A stretch of DNA of 64,000 bases, taken from NCBI GenBank assembly GCA_937900045.1, contig CALCEB010000066.1, positions 1 through 64,000 on the forward strand. The letters run 5' to 3'. The position numbers and the translations under genes were made by a program. The DNA comes from an uncultured Acidobacteriota bacterium (GTDB taxonomy: Bacteria > Acidobacteriota > Terriglobia > UBA7540). This document shows, piece after piece, positions 27,090-37,300 of this stretch (position 1 is its first letter; the number at the start of each line of letters is the position of its first letter). Under the pieces are notes generated by a model, which saw nothing but the letters and a program-made list of their open reading frames with translations, was not told the DNA's origin and did not search any database.

Positions 27090-30000
27090 CTACTCCTTGA
27101 TTTCCGGATTCGAATTTCGCAATTTCGCCAAATACGTGGTGCGCGGCCGGGTATTAAGATCAGCCAGAAGTGTATAATTCCGGGATTGCCCCTTCAACTT
27201 GGCTACTCGGCTGTTCGAATCAATGATGTCCCCGAACACAATCGCCTTGGTCGGACACACCTGCTGGCAGGCCGTCTGAACCTCGCCATCCTGGATGGTG
27301 CGGTTTGCTTCTTCAGCTTTGATCTTGACCTCGTTGATGCGCTGCACGCAGTAGGTACACTTCTCCATCACGCCACGGCTTCGTACTGTGACGTCAGGAT
27401 TCCGCAAACCAAACAGGCTGGGCGTGTTCCAATCCGAATAGAGAAAGAAATTGAAATGCCGGACCTTGTACGTACAGTTATTCGAGCAGTACCGCGTGCC
27501 CACGCACCGGTTATAGATCATTTCGTTCAAACCCTCGGGGCTATGAACCGTGGCGCCCACCGGACAAACGTATTCGCAGGGGGCGTTCTCGCATTGCATA
27601 CAGGGCACAGGCTCGTTGTAAATCTTTGGCTGGTCCAGATCGCCCTGGAAGTAGGAATCGATCCGGAGCCAATGCATTTCGCGGCCCCGCGAAACCTGGT
27701 CCTTGCCCACCACGGCGATGTTATTCTCGGCTTGGCACGCGATCACGCAGGCATTGCATCCAATGCAAGCATTCAAATCAATGGACATCCCCCATTGGTA
27801 GCCTTCCTTATAGTTATAAGGGGGATACAGAGACTGAGCTTGCGTCGTTTCTTCCGGCGGATTCTTGGCAAAGTCCGGGTTTTGCTTGAAATTTTCAAGC
27901 GTACCAACCCTCAACAGGCCGCGCTGGAATGCCGTCTGGCTTTCGATTTCGGTCTCGACGCCGTTTTCCTTCATGATGCGGTGGTGCTGGGTCGTGACCA
28001 GCTTATAAGTATCACTCGTCTTCTGGATTTGAAGACCGGAGGCGAACCAGGGCGATTGCGACGAACGAATGACGTAGGCGTCGTAGCCAATCCCCGTGCC
28101 GATCCGACCCGCCCTGCGGCGGCCATAGCCGAGGTAGACCACAAAACAATCATCCGCCTGCCCCACGGAAATCCATGCGGGCGCCGTGACGCTCCGCCCA
28201 CCCATGGAGACCTTCAAAACGTCGCCATTGCTGATGCCAAGCCGTTGGGCCGTCGTGGGACTCACTGAGGCCACATTATCCCAAGTCAGCTTGCTAACCG
28301 GTTTTGGCAACTCTTGAAGCCAGCCGTTATTGGTATACCGGCCATCCCAAACTGTAGGGTCAGGACGGAAAACCACCTCCAGGCCGCCCTCACGGCTGCT
28401 TCCCGCGACCGGGGAATCGACGCCCGCCTTCAGAGCAACCTTCTTAGGCGGAAACGCTGTGTCCGGAATAACACCCTTTTCTAGCCACACCTCCCACTGC
28501 TCATCGAAATTCGCGCCGGGCTTCTGCTTCATCCAATATTCGCGAACGATCTCATGGCCCGTCCTGCCCTCCTGTCCTTGCAGGACCGTCAGGATCTCAT
28601 GCGCTGACACGCCGTTATAAAGCGGAGCAATCAAAGGCTGGATAATTCCCGCCGTGCCGTCGTAAGCGCGAGCATCACCCCACGATTCCAGGTAATGCGC
28701 CTCCGGAATATGCCAGTGGCAGTATTCCGCGGTCTCGTTGTCGTAAAGGCTCAAGTGAATGCGCAACTTGGCCTTTTGCAGCTTGTCTAAAAAAGGAATG
28801 TCCGCCGGTGCGTCGTAGACGGGGTTCCCGCCGAACAGCACCAGCGTTTCCACCACTCCATTATCCAGATCGGAAGCTAACTCCCGCAGAGACTGAAATT
28901 GGCCCGTAGGATTCGCCTCAACCGGTTCCGTATAAGTCACACTCTTTCCCACTGCGCCCAAAACGTCATTCATCGCATGGGCTAGAGCATGGACCACAGG
29001 CGGCTGTTGTTCCCCGGCCACCACGACGCAAGCGCCCTTGTGATTCTGGAGGTCTCGGACCACCGCCTCGATCCAGCCGGCCGGAACCCCTGCGGGAGCG
29101 GTCACCACCGAATTCACCTTCACACCGAGCTGTGCAGCTAAGGACCCCGCCACCGCATCCACATCGCTCGACTTCAATCGCAGCCGGTGGTCCGCCTGCA
29201 CACCCGTCACCGTCGGTGTGCATTCAACTGCGTAAAAACGGCTCATCGAGGAGTCGGGTCCGGTCACCCGGCGCTTGTTTGAAAATTCGCGCGCGTACCG
29301 CACAGACCCGGGGCCGCTTGACATGAAATCCGAATCCAGCGCCACCACCACGTCCGCCTGGTCAAAGTGATAGACCGTTTCAACATACTCACCGAAAGCC
29401 ATCTTGGCTCCGGCACGCACGTTGTCTCGTGCCAGCGGTTCGTACTGATGCCATTTTGCCTGGGGAAACTGCGTCAGGATATCGTGAAATTGATCGGCCA
29501 AAGCCGGAGAGGTCACCGCTTCCGTCAAAAAACGGAGCCCCGCTCCCTTCTTGGCCAGATATTGGCCCCTCAACTCCTTTAAGAGGTCGAGAAAGTCGCT
29601 ATAACTGCCGACGTGCCCTTCGCGCAGCACCACCTGCGAGCGGTCGGGGTCATACATATCGAGCAGAGAAGCCTGCGCGTAGATATCCGTCGATCCCAGA
29701 CTCGCCGGATGGTCCGGATTACCCTCGGCTTTGGTGGGCCGCCCCATGTGGCTCTCCACCAACAGCCCCGTGCCATAGCCCCGGAAAGGAATCGAAGTGG
29801 CATAAAACAAAGGATGACCAGGGATGATCTGCTCGGGGGCATTGACATAAGGAACAATCTTTTCGACCGGCAACTTGGTACAAGCCGTCAACCCGAGGAG
29901 GGTCGTGGCCGCGCCCGTCACCTTCAGAAAATCACGGCGGCTGACCCCTAATCTTGACTTTGGGTCGTCGTAAGGATACTCGTGGTCACGGAAATCCCGG

Positions 30001-30122
30001 AATTCCCGGCTTTCTGCCAGGTCATCAAGGCCCCGCCACATCCGCTTCCCGCCGGACTTTGCCAAGGCTGAGCGGACGGCAGCAAGATCGATTGGGGTCT
30101 GTAAATTATCTTTACCGCTCAT
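27090..30122 (-). CDS. actB: Alternative complex III subunit ActB (molybdopterin-oxidoreductase-like plus iron-sulfur protein)
   Basis: A 1010-residue periplasmic-side subunit. The N-terminus has the twin-arginine signal GVSRRDFLKVTGAATTLLG ending in a lipobox-like cysteine. Residues about 90-750 resemble a molybdopterin oxidoreductase domain that in ACIII does not carry the cofactor. The C-terminal part (about 780-970) is a four-cluster ferredoxin domain with C-I-G-C-N-A-C-V-I-A-C, C-M-Q-C-E-N-A-P-C, the CVGTRYCSNNC block and C-T-Y-C...C-Q-Q-V-C-P. These clusters carry electrons from quinol to the heme subunits. It is the second gene of the operon. Confidence 0.95.
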   Translation of the reverse strand: MSGKDNLQTPIDLAAVRSALAKSGGKRMWRGLDDLAESREFRDFRDHEYPYDDPKSRLGVSRRDFLKVTGAATTLLGLTACTKLPVEKIVPYVNAPEQIIPGHPLFYATSIPFRGYGTGLLVESHMGRPTKAEGNPDHPASLGSTDIYAQASLLDMYDPDRSQVVLREGHVGSYSDFLDLLKELRGQYLAKKGAGLRFLTEAVTSPALADQFHDILTQFPQAKWHQYEPLARDNVRAGAKMAFGEYVETVYHFDQADVVVALDSDFMSSGPGSVRYAREFSNKRRVTGPDSSMSRFYAVECTPTVTGVQADHRLRLKSSDVDAVAGSLAAQLGVKVNSVVTAPAGVPAGWIEAVVRDLQNHKGACVVVAGEQQPPVVHALAHAMNDVLGAVGKSVTYTEPVEANPTGQFQSLRELASDLDNGVVETLVLFGGNPVYDAPADIPFLDKLQKAKLRIHLSLYDNETAEYCHWHIPEAHYLESWGDARAYDGTAGIIQPLIAPLYNGVSAHEILTVLQGQEGRTGHEIVREYWMKQKPGANFDEQWEVWLEKGVIPDTAFPPKKVALKAGVDSPVAGSSREGGLEVVFRPDPTVWDGRYTNNGWLQELPKPVSKLTWDNVASVSPTTAQRLGISNGDVLKVSMGGRSVTAPAWISVGQADDCFVVYLGYGRRRAGRIGTGIGYDAYVIRSSQSPWFASGLQIQKTSDTYKLVTTQHHRIMKENGVETEIESQTAFQRGLLRVGTLENFKQNPDFAKNPPEETTQAQSLYPPYNYKEGYQWGMSIDLNACIGCNACVIACQAENNIAVVGKDQVSRGREMHWLRIDSYFQGDLDQPKIYNEPVPCMQCENAPCEYVCPVGATVHSPEGLNEMIYNRCVGTRYCSNNCTYKVRHFNFFLYSDWNTPSLFGLRNPDVTVRSRGVMEKCTYCVQRINEVKIKAEEANRTIQDGEVQTACQQVCPTKAIVFGDIIDSNSRVAKLKGQSRNYTLLADLNTRPRTTYLAKLRNSNPEIKE

Positions 30123-30144
30123 GAGCTCCGCCTACGCAATTGAT

Positions 30145-30804
30145 TTACCGGTGACATGTGTAGCAGTCCGTGACTTGCGTCGCATCCTTGATCTTATATT
30201 CTTTCACTAATCTCCTGCCGAGCGCGTCCTGGTTTGGCGGTGGCTTGTAGGTCACGCTGAACACATATTGACGGGGCCGGACGTAACGCCACGGATGCTT
30301 GTGGCAGTTGATGCACCATCGCATGTAGAGAGTGTTGGCCTTCCACGTGATTGGCATGTCTCCAACCGGCCCGTGGCAGGTTGTGCAACCAATTCCCTTG
30401 TGAATGTGAATGCCATGATTGAAATAAACAAAGTCTGGCAACGCATTGACGCGGGTCCATTCAATGGAATTATTGGTGAAATAGCTATACCGCACCGGCT
30501 CGAGCATGGGGCTGTTCACCCAGATTTTGGAATGGCAACTCATGCAGGTGTGGGTTGGAGGAATGCCCGCGAACGAAGAATTTTCCACCGAAACGTGGCA
30601 GTACCGGCAGTCGATGCCCAGTCCGCTGACGTGATGTTTGTGGCTGAAGGGAACGGGCTGCGGGTCATGCACCCCCACGTTGGTGTAGTAAGAAGAAAAA
30701 TTGACCCGCCAGCCTAAGTAGCCGAGCCCGGCCAGAATAAAGGCGGCGCCATAGATGCTGACCCGGGCGATGGTATTACTGCTTCGATGAAATATCTGCG
30801 GCAT
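30145..30804 (-). CDS. actA: Alternative complex III subunit ActA (pentaheme cytochrome c)
   Basis: A 219-residue cytochrome with an N-terminal membrane anchor (residues about 13-32). It has exactly five C-x-x-C-H heme sites, at C66, C87, C140, C164 and C214. This matches the pentaheme ActA subunit of ACIII. Conserved histidines such as the one in PFSHKHHV and FNHGIH may be distal ligands. It is the first gene of the operon; the binding site before its ATG is weak. Confidence 0.95.
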   Translation of the reverse strand: MPQIFHRSSNTIARVSIYGAAFILAGLGYLGWRVNFSSYYTNVGVHDPQPVPFSHKHHVSGLGIDCRYCHVSVENSSFAGIPPTHTCMSCHSKIWVNSPMLEPVRYSYFTNNSIEWTRVNALPDFVYFNHGIHIHKGIGCTTCHGPVGDMPITWKANTLYMRWCINCHKHPWRYVRPRQYVFSVTYKPPPNQDALGRRLVKEYKIKDATQVTDCYTCHR

Positions 30805-31481
30805 GAGTTCAACCGGTTAAATATGACTGGTTGCCAAGGCGTAGAGCACGGTTCTTCTCCCTTGCAACCAGGCTTGGCAGAAGCAAAACCGCCATCCCCT
30901 CAAGATCCTGCCTCGCCGGATTTGAAAGACGGCAATTCCTCCCGCTGTTGATTTGGCCTTCGATGAATGTCAGGTTCCAATATAGAGAGCTTCCCCCGTC
31001 CGCGCCGGATCCGAGAAAAATTTCGATCCTCTGAAGAACAAAAGATGGCGCTTCGCGGAGCAACGCCAGATTGGGTTTTGTAAATCACACGGCAGTATAC
31101 CCGCCAGGTTAAAAATCTGTCAAATTAATCTGAGAGATTTTTTCTCTTTTTGCACATCCCGCCCGGCTCCCATCACGCGTCATGGATCGCTTGACAACAA
31201 GGCCATACCGTCAGATCGAGTCAATCTCTTGCATTGGCAGATTTCCAGCTTTGCTTTTCCTCTGCTCGCATAAACTTCGCATTCGGGTTCGCCCTTCAAG
31301 AATTTCGCCACATGCTCCTAGCAAAAACCGGCGGGCACAAATGCCGCCGGGACCTTCCGGGATAGTCCACACTCGAAGTCCGAAATTATAAATCTAGAAC
31401 CTAAAATTGGGAGAGGAAAATTATAGTTCTGAGGATTGAAGGGAAAATGCGGGGCCGGGGCTTTACCTCATCATGAGCAAG
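30805..31481. other. Upstream region of the act-cta operon
   Basis: About 680 bases without a credible gene. The part next to actA would be an mRNA leader of roughly 280 bases if the promoter at 31094-31123 is used. The remainder to 31481 separates the operon from the phage-derived cluster; I see no terminator with a clear U-run there. Confidence 0.55.
31094..31123 (-). promoter_or_regulatory. Near-consensus sigma-70 promoter for the act-cta operon
   Basis: On the minus strand TTGACA (complement of 31118-31123) and TATACT (complement of 31094-31099) are separated by 18 bases. Direction and position, about 290 bases upstream of actA, fit the respiratory operon. This is one of the best promoter matches I noticed in the window. 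Confidence 0.7.
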
Positions 31482-32870
31482 TCAGGGGATGGCCAGTGCG
31501 CCGCTCCAACTCTCATAACTCCGTCCAGCTCTCTCGTATTCCTTGAAGAAAGCGAGATAAGTCAACGCATGATATTCCACAAACCTCTTGCGGAATGGCC
31601 GCGATTGGGCGAGCTCGTGCAACGGCCGCCACGTCCCCGAATTCAGATAAACCCGGCTCATGTTTCCGTTCCCGCCGGGGAGCGTATCGAGCGGAACATG
31701 CTCATAGTGGTGGGTGTGTCCGTAGATGATGCGGCGGGCGGAGCCAGATTTGAAGACTTCCTCGTCCAAAGCGTAACTTGAGTATGAACTGCTCGGCGCT
31801 CCGATCTTTGCCACCAGCCAGGAGAGCAGATCATTCGGCTCATCGCCGAGCATCCACTTGGAAATTCGCAAAACATCGTCCAGCTTTTCGGAATCGTCGA
31901 AGCGAAAGGCCCGGTGTTGCTCCCGCACAAAAGGAATGCGGGCAATGCTGTCCGCCAGATCGTTCCAAACCTCTCGGACCTGTCGGCGTTGGTCGCGGTC
32001 AGGACATGTCTGCCGCAGAAGCGCATCAATCCATACCGGGATCAGCAGCATGGGCCTGACATTATCAATCTCCTTCAGTCCTTCAAGGCAGGTCACGGGA
32101 AGCGAACCGCCCAAATCGCGTTTCACGGCGAAAGAAAATGCGTCCACCAGATCCACCACCACGGCGTCACCCAAAGATGGGCGGTTGCGGTCCCCGGCGT
32201 AATTGAACGAATCGAAGATGTCTCCATGCCGGGCAAAGATGGCGTGGTTCCGGTAGATTTGGCGCACCGCGGCGGCAGCCGGCTCGTCCGGGTCGTGTGG
32301 AAAGGATTGCGTGGGGTCGTTGTCCAGGCCGAGAGCCTCCACGATCGAAGCACGGGTAGGATTATAAGCAGGCGAAGGAAGATGATAGAACCAGTCGTGA
32401 TTCCCCACGAGATAGTGAATATGAACCGGGACCGGAACACGCGAAGTGTCCGGCTCTTGGGACAACTTCGCCGTCCGCCCGTCTGTGGTCGCCGGCGGCA
32501 GGGTCAGGCCAGCCGGCCCCCTCAAGGCTTTCAGGAGAGCGAATGCGCCGGCGTTGTGCTGAAGGATCGCGTCTGTGATGGTTTGAACCTTACGAATCAA
32601 CAACGGGCTTTCGGGCAGGTCCCAAGGGCGCACAAAGCCCAACTCTCCCGGTTTTTCATCCAGCCACTTGGTTGACCGCAGCACGTCCAGGATATCGCCG
32701 AGGAGCAGCAGGTGAACTTCGTCAATCGGCTTGTACTTTCCGTCCGCACGCCAAGATGCATCATAGGCCAGGTCGCGAAGCCGGTCTCTGAAGATGTGGA
32801 ACGCCCCTTCGCGGACCGTCTGGCCGGAGGTTCCATCCGTCAAATGCAAATCACTAATAATGACGATCAT
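31482..32870 (-). CDS. Calcineurin-like metallophosphoesterase
   Basis: A 462-residue protein with the four metal-binding blocks of the metallophosphoesterase superfamily: IISDLHL near the N-terminus (D7, H9), LLLLGDILD, YLVGNHDWFYH, and IIYGHTHHYEH near the C-terminus. These bind two metal ions and hydrolyse phosphate esters; the substrate is unknown. It has no signal peptide or membrane helix. It is the last gene on the minus strand of the phage-derived cluster, about 100 bases after a tail-fibre-like gene. It could be cargo of the element or a host gene at its border. Confidence 0.85.
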   Translation of the reverse strand: MIVIISDLHLTDGTSGQTVREGAFHIFRDRLRDLAYDASWRADGKYKPIDEVHLLLLGDILDVLRSTKWLDEKPGELGFVRPWDLPESPLLIRKVQTITDAILQHNAGAFALLKALRGPAGLTLPPATTDGRTAKLSQEPDTSRVPVPVHIHYLVGNHDWFYHLPSPAYNPTRASIVEALGLDNDPTQSFPHDPDEPAAAAVRQIYRNHAIFARHGDIFDSFNYAGDRNRPSLGDAVVVDLVDAFSFAVKRDLGGSLPVTCLEGLKEIDNVRPMLLIPVWIDALLRQTCPDRDQRRQVREVWNDLADSIARIPFVREQHRAFRFDDSEKLDDVLRISKWMLGDEPNDLLSWLVAKIGAPSSSYSSYALDEEVFKSGSARRIIYGHTHHYEHVPLDTLPGGNGNMSRVYLNSGTWRPLHELAQSRPFRKRFVEYHALTYLAFFKEYERAGRSYESWSGALAIP

Positions 32871-32971
32871 AGTCTTATGCCAAGCCTCCTGTTGGGGTTC
32901 TGGAGCAAGGGGTTCGAAAGTCTGAGGGCGAAGAGCGCGTCAACCGCGAGGGGGGATCAGCGGCTTCCGCC

Positions 32972-33601
32972 TTACCAAACCAGAACTTTGGCCGTCAAGC
33001 CGGCCGCGGAACTTGTCAGGTAAAGATTCGTTGCATCGTACATCGGCGTCTGGAAATAGATCTCGCCGTTCGAGGTCATCTGGATCACCGCGCCCACGGG
33101 CGTGCGGCCCAGAAAATGTTGCACCACAAGATTGCCTGCCGTGGGAGCCGCCACTGCCACCTGGCCGAATATTTGAGTGGCTTGGGTCACTGACGTGACT
33201 GCGGTGGCGCTGGTCACGACTTGGCCAATCAAGGCGTCACCGGCATTGGCAGCGACGGGACTTGCCTGATAATAAAATCCGGTGGCCGAGTTGTAAAAAA
33301 GATAGCTCGTGGCGCCGGCTGGCGCCGGGCCCAGACCGGGCGCAATGGCCGGAGCGTAACGGCTGCCTTGCGCGAAAAGCACACCGGATGAGATCGAAGG
33401 AGTCAGGCCGGACGACGCTCCAAGCGTGAAGCCACTCACCAGCCCGTTCACGCCGAGGGCGCCGAAATACAAATCCGCAATAAACGCGATGTTCGAATCC
33501 AACAGCAGCCAGTTCGAGTCCTGGTCGGATTCATACTGCGTCAGGCCGTGTTGCGATTGGACCAATCCCTTCCGGGGTAGAATCGTGCGGGTAACAGCCA
33601 T
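32972..33601 (-). CDS. Putative phage tail-fibre / structural protein
   Basis: A 209-residue protein, Gly/Ala/Ser/Thr-rich and without cysteines in the body, as is common in fibre proteins. The N-terminus contains LVQSQHGLTQYESDQDSNWLLLDSNIAFI, which looks like an assembly segment. The C-terminal part (GNLVVQHFLGRTPVGAVIQM...) resembles structural proteins of phage tails. ATG 33601 is chosen over a further upstream start because the upstream frame only reads through heptad repeats. It is one of the last structural genes of the cluster. Confidence 0.6.
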   Translation of the reverse strand: MAVTRTILPRKGLVQSQHGLTQYESDQDSNWLLLDSNIAFIADLYFGALGVNGLVSGFTLGASSGLTPSISSGVLFAQGSRYAPAIAPGLGPAPAGATSYLFYNSATGFYYQASPVAANAGDALIGQVVTSATAVTSVTQATQIFGQVAVAAPTAGNLVVQHFLGRTPVGAVIQMTSNGEIYFQTPMYDATNLYLTSSAAGLTAKVLVW

Positions 33602-33611
33602 TTTGACCTCA

Positions 33612-33759
33612 CTAACGAGTGACAAGTGACGAGTGAAAAGTGACGAGCAAAGGAGCAATCAGCAGTCAGCTTTCAGCAAACTTCTTGGAAGCTTCGCCGC
33701 TCTTGGTGGAGTTTGCCTGCTGATCGCTGAGTGCTGAAGTCTTCATCTTGTCGCTTGTC
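33612..33759. repeat. Nested 7-bp-period repeat hairpin
   Basis: The outer left arm (33612-33650) is built from agtgacg/agtgaca heptads and pairs with cttgtcgcttgtc at 33747-33759. The inner arm (33657-33680) is built from tcagcag/tcagctt heptads and pairs with gctgatcgctgagtgctgaa at 33720-33739. This is the same nested design as at 8336-8475. Confidence 0.65.
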
Positions 33760-33765
33760 TCTGCT

Positions 33766-34248
33766 CTAATTATTCACATTCACACTCGATCGTTGGCAAA
33801 GCGCATAGACTTTCACCGTGCCTTGGTTCTGCGCGCCGTTGCCGCTGAAATAGACTTGGCAGGTGACAACACCAGTGGAATCGTTGACGTCCAGCGCGTA
33901 GGGCACGATGACCAGAGAGCCCGTGCCCAAGTCGGATTGCGCAAGCCCCGGAAATTGCGCTTGGCCCGGTACGAATCCTGCTGCCGGCTGGCGGCTTGAC
34001 GCAAAGACCGGCATAAACGCGCACTCCTGGCGTAAATAGGCGTAGCCATCCACAGGACTCACTGGTGTCGGAACCGTATTGCCACTCGTATAAAAGCCCA
34101 TATAAATTAGCTCGCAGCGCACCGCGCCGAATTTGGCATTGTGCGAAATCTTCTGGATGGAGTCGTCCGTCAGCGGCTGATTGCCAGCAATGGCTGCGTC
34201 TTGAATATCAAAAAAGCCGGGAATAGCATTTAAAGTTAATTGACTCAT
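33766..34248 (-). CDS. Putative phage structural protein (unknown)
   Basis: A 160-residue protein in the tail region of the cluster; I do not recognise the family. It is soluble, without signal or membrane segment, and reads MSQLTLNAIPGFFDIQDAAI at the start. Position between the large tail protein and the fibre-like gene, and its beta-rich composition, suggest a minor tail or fibre-associated protein. Confidence 0.6.
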   Translation of the reverse strand: MSQLTLNAIPGFFDIQDAAIAGNQPLTDDSIQKISHNAKFGAVRCELIYMGFYTSGNTVPTPVSPVDGYAYLRQECAFMPVFASSRQPAAGFVPGQAQFPGLAQSDLGTGSLVIVPYALDVNDSTGVVTCQVYFSGNGAQNQGTVKVYALCQRSSVNVNN

Positions 34249-34334
34249 TATTCTTTCTGCCTCCGGTAAAGGCTTGCGTCCCGGACATCCGGTTTTTATA
34301 AGAAGACTGAAGCCCTTTTGCCGGGTCTCGATAG

Positions 34335-37300
34335 TTAAAAAATCGTATTCCCCGGCGTTCCGTCCGAATACTCACCGCCTTCACTGGCAAATGAAATAAA
34401 CATGAATTCCGACTTTTGCGTGGACGTGGCGCTGCTCCAGGCCGGCACGTTTTCGGCTGCTGGGGCGATTTGATAAGGCTTCGTCAAATTCATGAATCGA
34501 GTGTCGAGCAGAGTGAATTGCATCCGCCCGCGCGCGTAATCCGGGCGCCGTCCGGAGACTTCGCAAATCACGCTGTTCACACCCATTTCGCCGGTCAAAA
34601 GGTCCGGCACCAGCGGATGGCTGAGCCAGACGTAATCTCCGAGCTCAAGCGGCACGGTGGAGAGCCATGTGTTGACTGTGTATTCCGGCGTGCCATAGGC
34701 GTGGCGGCGGAACAGGCGGTCCGCCAGCAAGGAAGCGCGCAACATGCCGCCATAGCCCACGCGCAGGCCCTTGGCTTCAATCTGTTGAACATAGAGCTGG
34801 CGATAGGTGTTGATGGAGTCCTGCTGCTCAAACACCACATCGTTGTTATAGGCCATCGCCGCCGTCTGATCTTCCGAATCGTCCACATCCATCCGGATGT
34901 TGACCACGTTAATGATGCTGCCGCGCTGAACCGATGGAATGCCAACGATGTTTCCCGGATTCAAGGCCATCGCCGGAGAGCTCACACCCTCTGCGGTCTT
35001 CATGGATTTCAGTGACAGTTGCCCGCTGGAGCGCACGATGAAGTAGAGGCCGAGGATTTTCAGGATTTGATCCTGAATCCACTGCAAAGCCTCCGTCTTC
35101 TGGGTGATCTTGAATTCAAACCAGTCTCCGGAGAATTGCGCATCGCGCAATGCGATCATGCCGGGAACGTCCAGATAGGGATTCGGATTAATGAGGGTTG
35201 AATCGTCTCCCGGCACAAAAATCTGCCACCCCCCGGTGCCTTGGATGGGACTGGCCAACGACAAAGTTGAATCAAAATCCGAAGCGTAGACCGGCGTTTG
35301 CGAGCGCGGCAACGCCGGGTCTTGCCCCACGCCGAGCTCGTTCTGCAAGGCCGCCAGCAATAAATCAATGGGATTGCCCTGTAGATAACGAGGGTTGGCG
35401 CTGCTTGCAGTAAAAGCATTCGGCAGCCACTGAGAGCCGGCGGGTTGCGGTGGCATCGAGTCCCCTGGCACCCAGGGAGCAGGGCCGCCGTTCAGCCATA
35501 AATAGGACCCTTTGATGAACCGCTGCACATCGTCGCACTCGATCGTAATTTGGCCCTTCGAAGTCCAGCCGGTGGAAGTAATCTGCAAGGTGTGCAGCGG
35601 TACAAAATCACCCAAACTCTGCCCCGGAAATCCCATGGAGAATTGCGCTACTTGCCCAAGCAGCGATTGCTGAGCTACCAGGCTCTTTAGCACGCCTCCG
35701 GGATCGATCGAAGTCAGCGTCATTTTGCCAACGCTTGCCATGCCATCAGTTTCATTCACCGTCTGGCTGGCGCCCTGCGGAATCACGAGGTAGGGGAGCG
35801 TCTGCGGATTGGTGGCCGCAGAAAGCAGCAGCGCGGGATTCACCGCCGTAATCCAAAACCAGCAGGTGGGCGAGAGCATGGGCCACACTTCAAATTCCCA
35901 GGGCAGGCCGCGAGCGGCGAGCGAATAGCCCAGATAGGATCCGTCACCGGTGGTGTTGCGAATGGTGTACTGCGAGTTGACGAGTGTTTCCAGGAAATTG
36001 TCGATCCCTCCCGCCACGTTTTGAAAATAGGCTTGAATCGCGGCAACGTCATAAAGCCGCAGCAGGGCCAGGATCATGCTCCAGGTTCCTTCCTGCCAAA
36101 CGCTCGACGGAACGCCCGAATATCCTCCTGCGGAATTCTGATAGGGCATGAAACCGCTGAACGGTGAAAGTTGCTGGTAGGCTTCGTTCCAAGAAGCTGG
36201 CTGACTCGATTTTGCGATCTTTTGATTGGGCAGGAAGAAATTCTGATAAACGAATTCGAGGCATCCAGCAGCGATATCATCCCGGCCGTTCGCGTCCGCC
36301 AGAAGAGCCGCCCACGTACCGCTTGCATCCAGCGCGTCGCTCGTATCCAGAGTGACTCCGGTTGCGCCCTGGGCGAAACGGCCGGGGACCGAGCCATTCG
36401 GCTGGATATAGAGATTGGCAAGCAGCTTCGTCCAGATTTGGGACGCAAGGCCCGCGACCTGAGCCGCGGTCGCCGCCAGAGACTGTGCCTGGGCGCTCGT
36501 GATCCGGACAGTCTTCAGGAGCTGGGTCGCCGCCGTGGGCAGCACCTCTGCCGCTCGCATAAATGCAAAGTAGAGATCGGCTTGATGTTCGGTGGAGACA
36601 GTTTGGATCAGTCCGGGGATGAACTGATACCCAGGGTCCTGATATTTGCCATATCCAAGATAGAACAGGCCGTTCGTCAGGTCATTCGCCGGCGATTGCA
36701 AGGTGAACAGAAAGTCGATCATCCGCTGCAAATAGAGGGCTGGCGTCCAATCCTGCGACATCGCCATGTAGATGCAGTAGGCGTAACAGACCCATGCCAT
36801 CGCTCCGGCTCGTATGTAAGGTTGATCGATTTGCCCGTAATAGGCGTCATACGAAAAGGCCAGTGAATTCGCAGGTTGCAAGCCTCCCACGCTCAAGTTG
36901 TCAAAGTAAAGGTCGCCCGGGCTGGTAAGCGTGACCTTAAAACCCGTAATTGCGGTCAGGGTGTCGTTAGCCAGTTCAGAAATCTGGGCCTGGAGATTAA
37001 TCAAATTCGTCCGGTAAGTATTGGCGCCCGGACCGATGGGAATTGTGATTACTTTCGCCGACGGATTATAGGTGGCAGGACCTGCCGGGTCCGCAGTGAC
37101 TTGTACACCGGTCACGGACCCGTCCTTAGCCGTTACTGGGATGTCGAACAAAAACCCGAGGGTTGCGACTTCCTTGTGTTCAAATTGAATCTGCGTATCC
37201 GCTGCGTCAGGAAAGCTGGCGCCGGAATAGGTGAATGAATCGTTCGCTGACGTGGCATGGAAGTCCACGACCAGCCCAGTGCCATAAGGGGGTTCGGTGG

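Noticed and set aside
27048..28268. A 406-codon open frame on the plus strand opposite actB
   Set aside because: It is antisense to a clearly recognised gene, has no family resemblance, and arises from the codon bias of actB.
31914..32675. A 253-codon frame opposite the metallophosphoesterase
   Set aside because: It is antisense to a gene with all four metal motifs.
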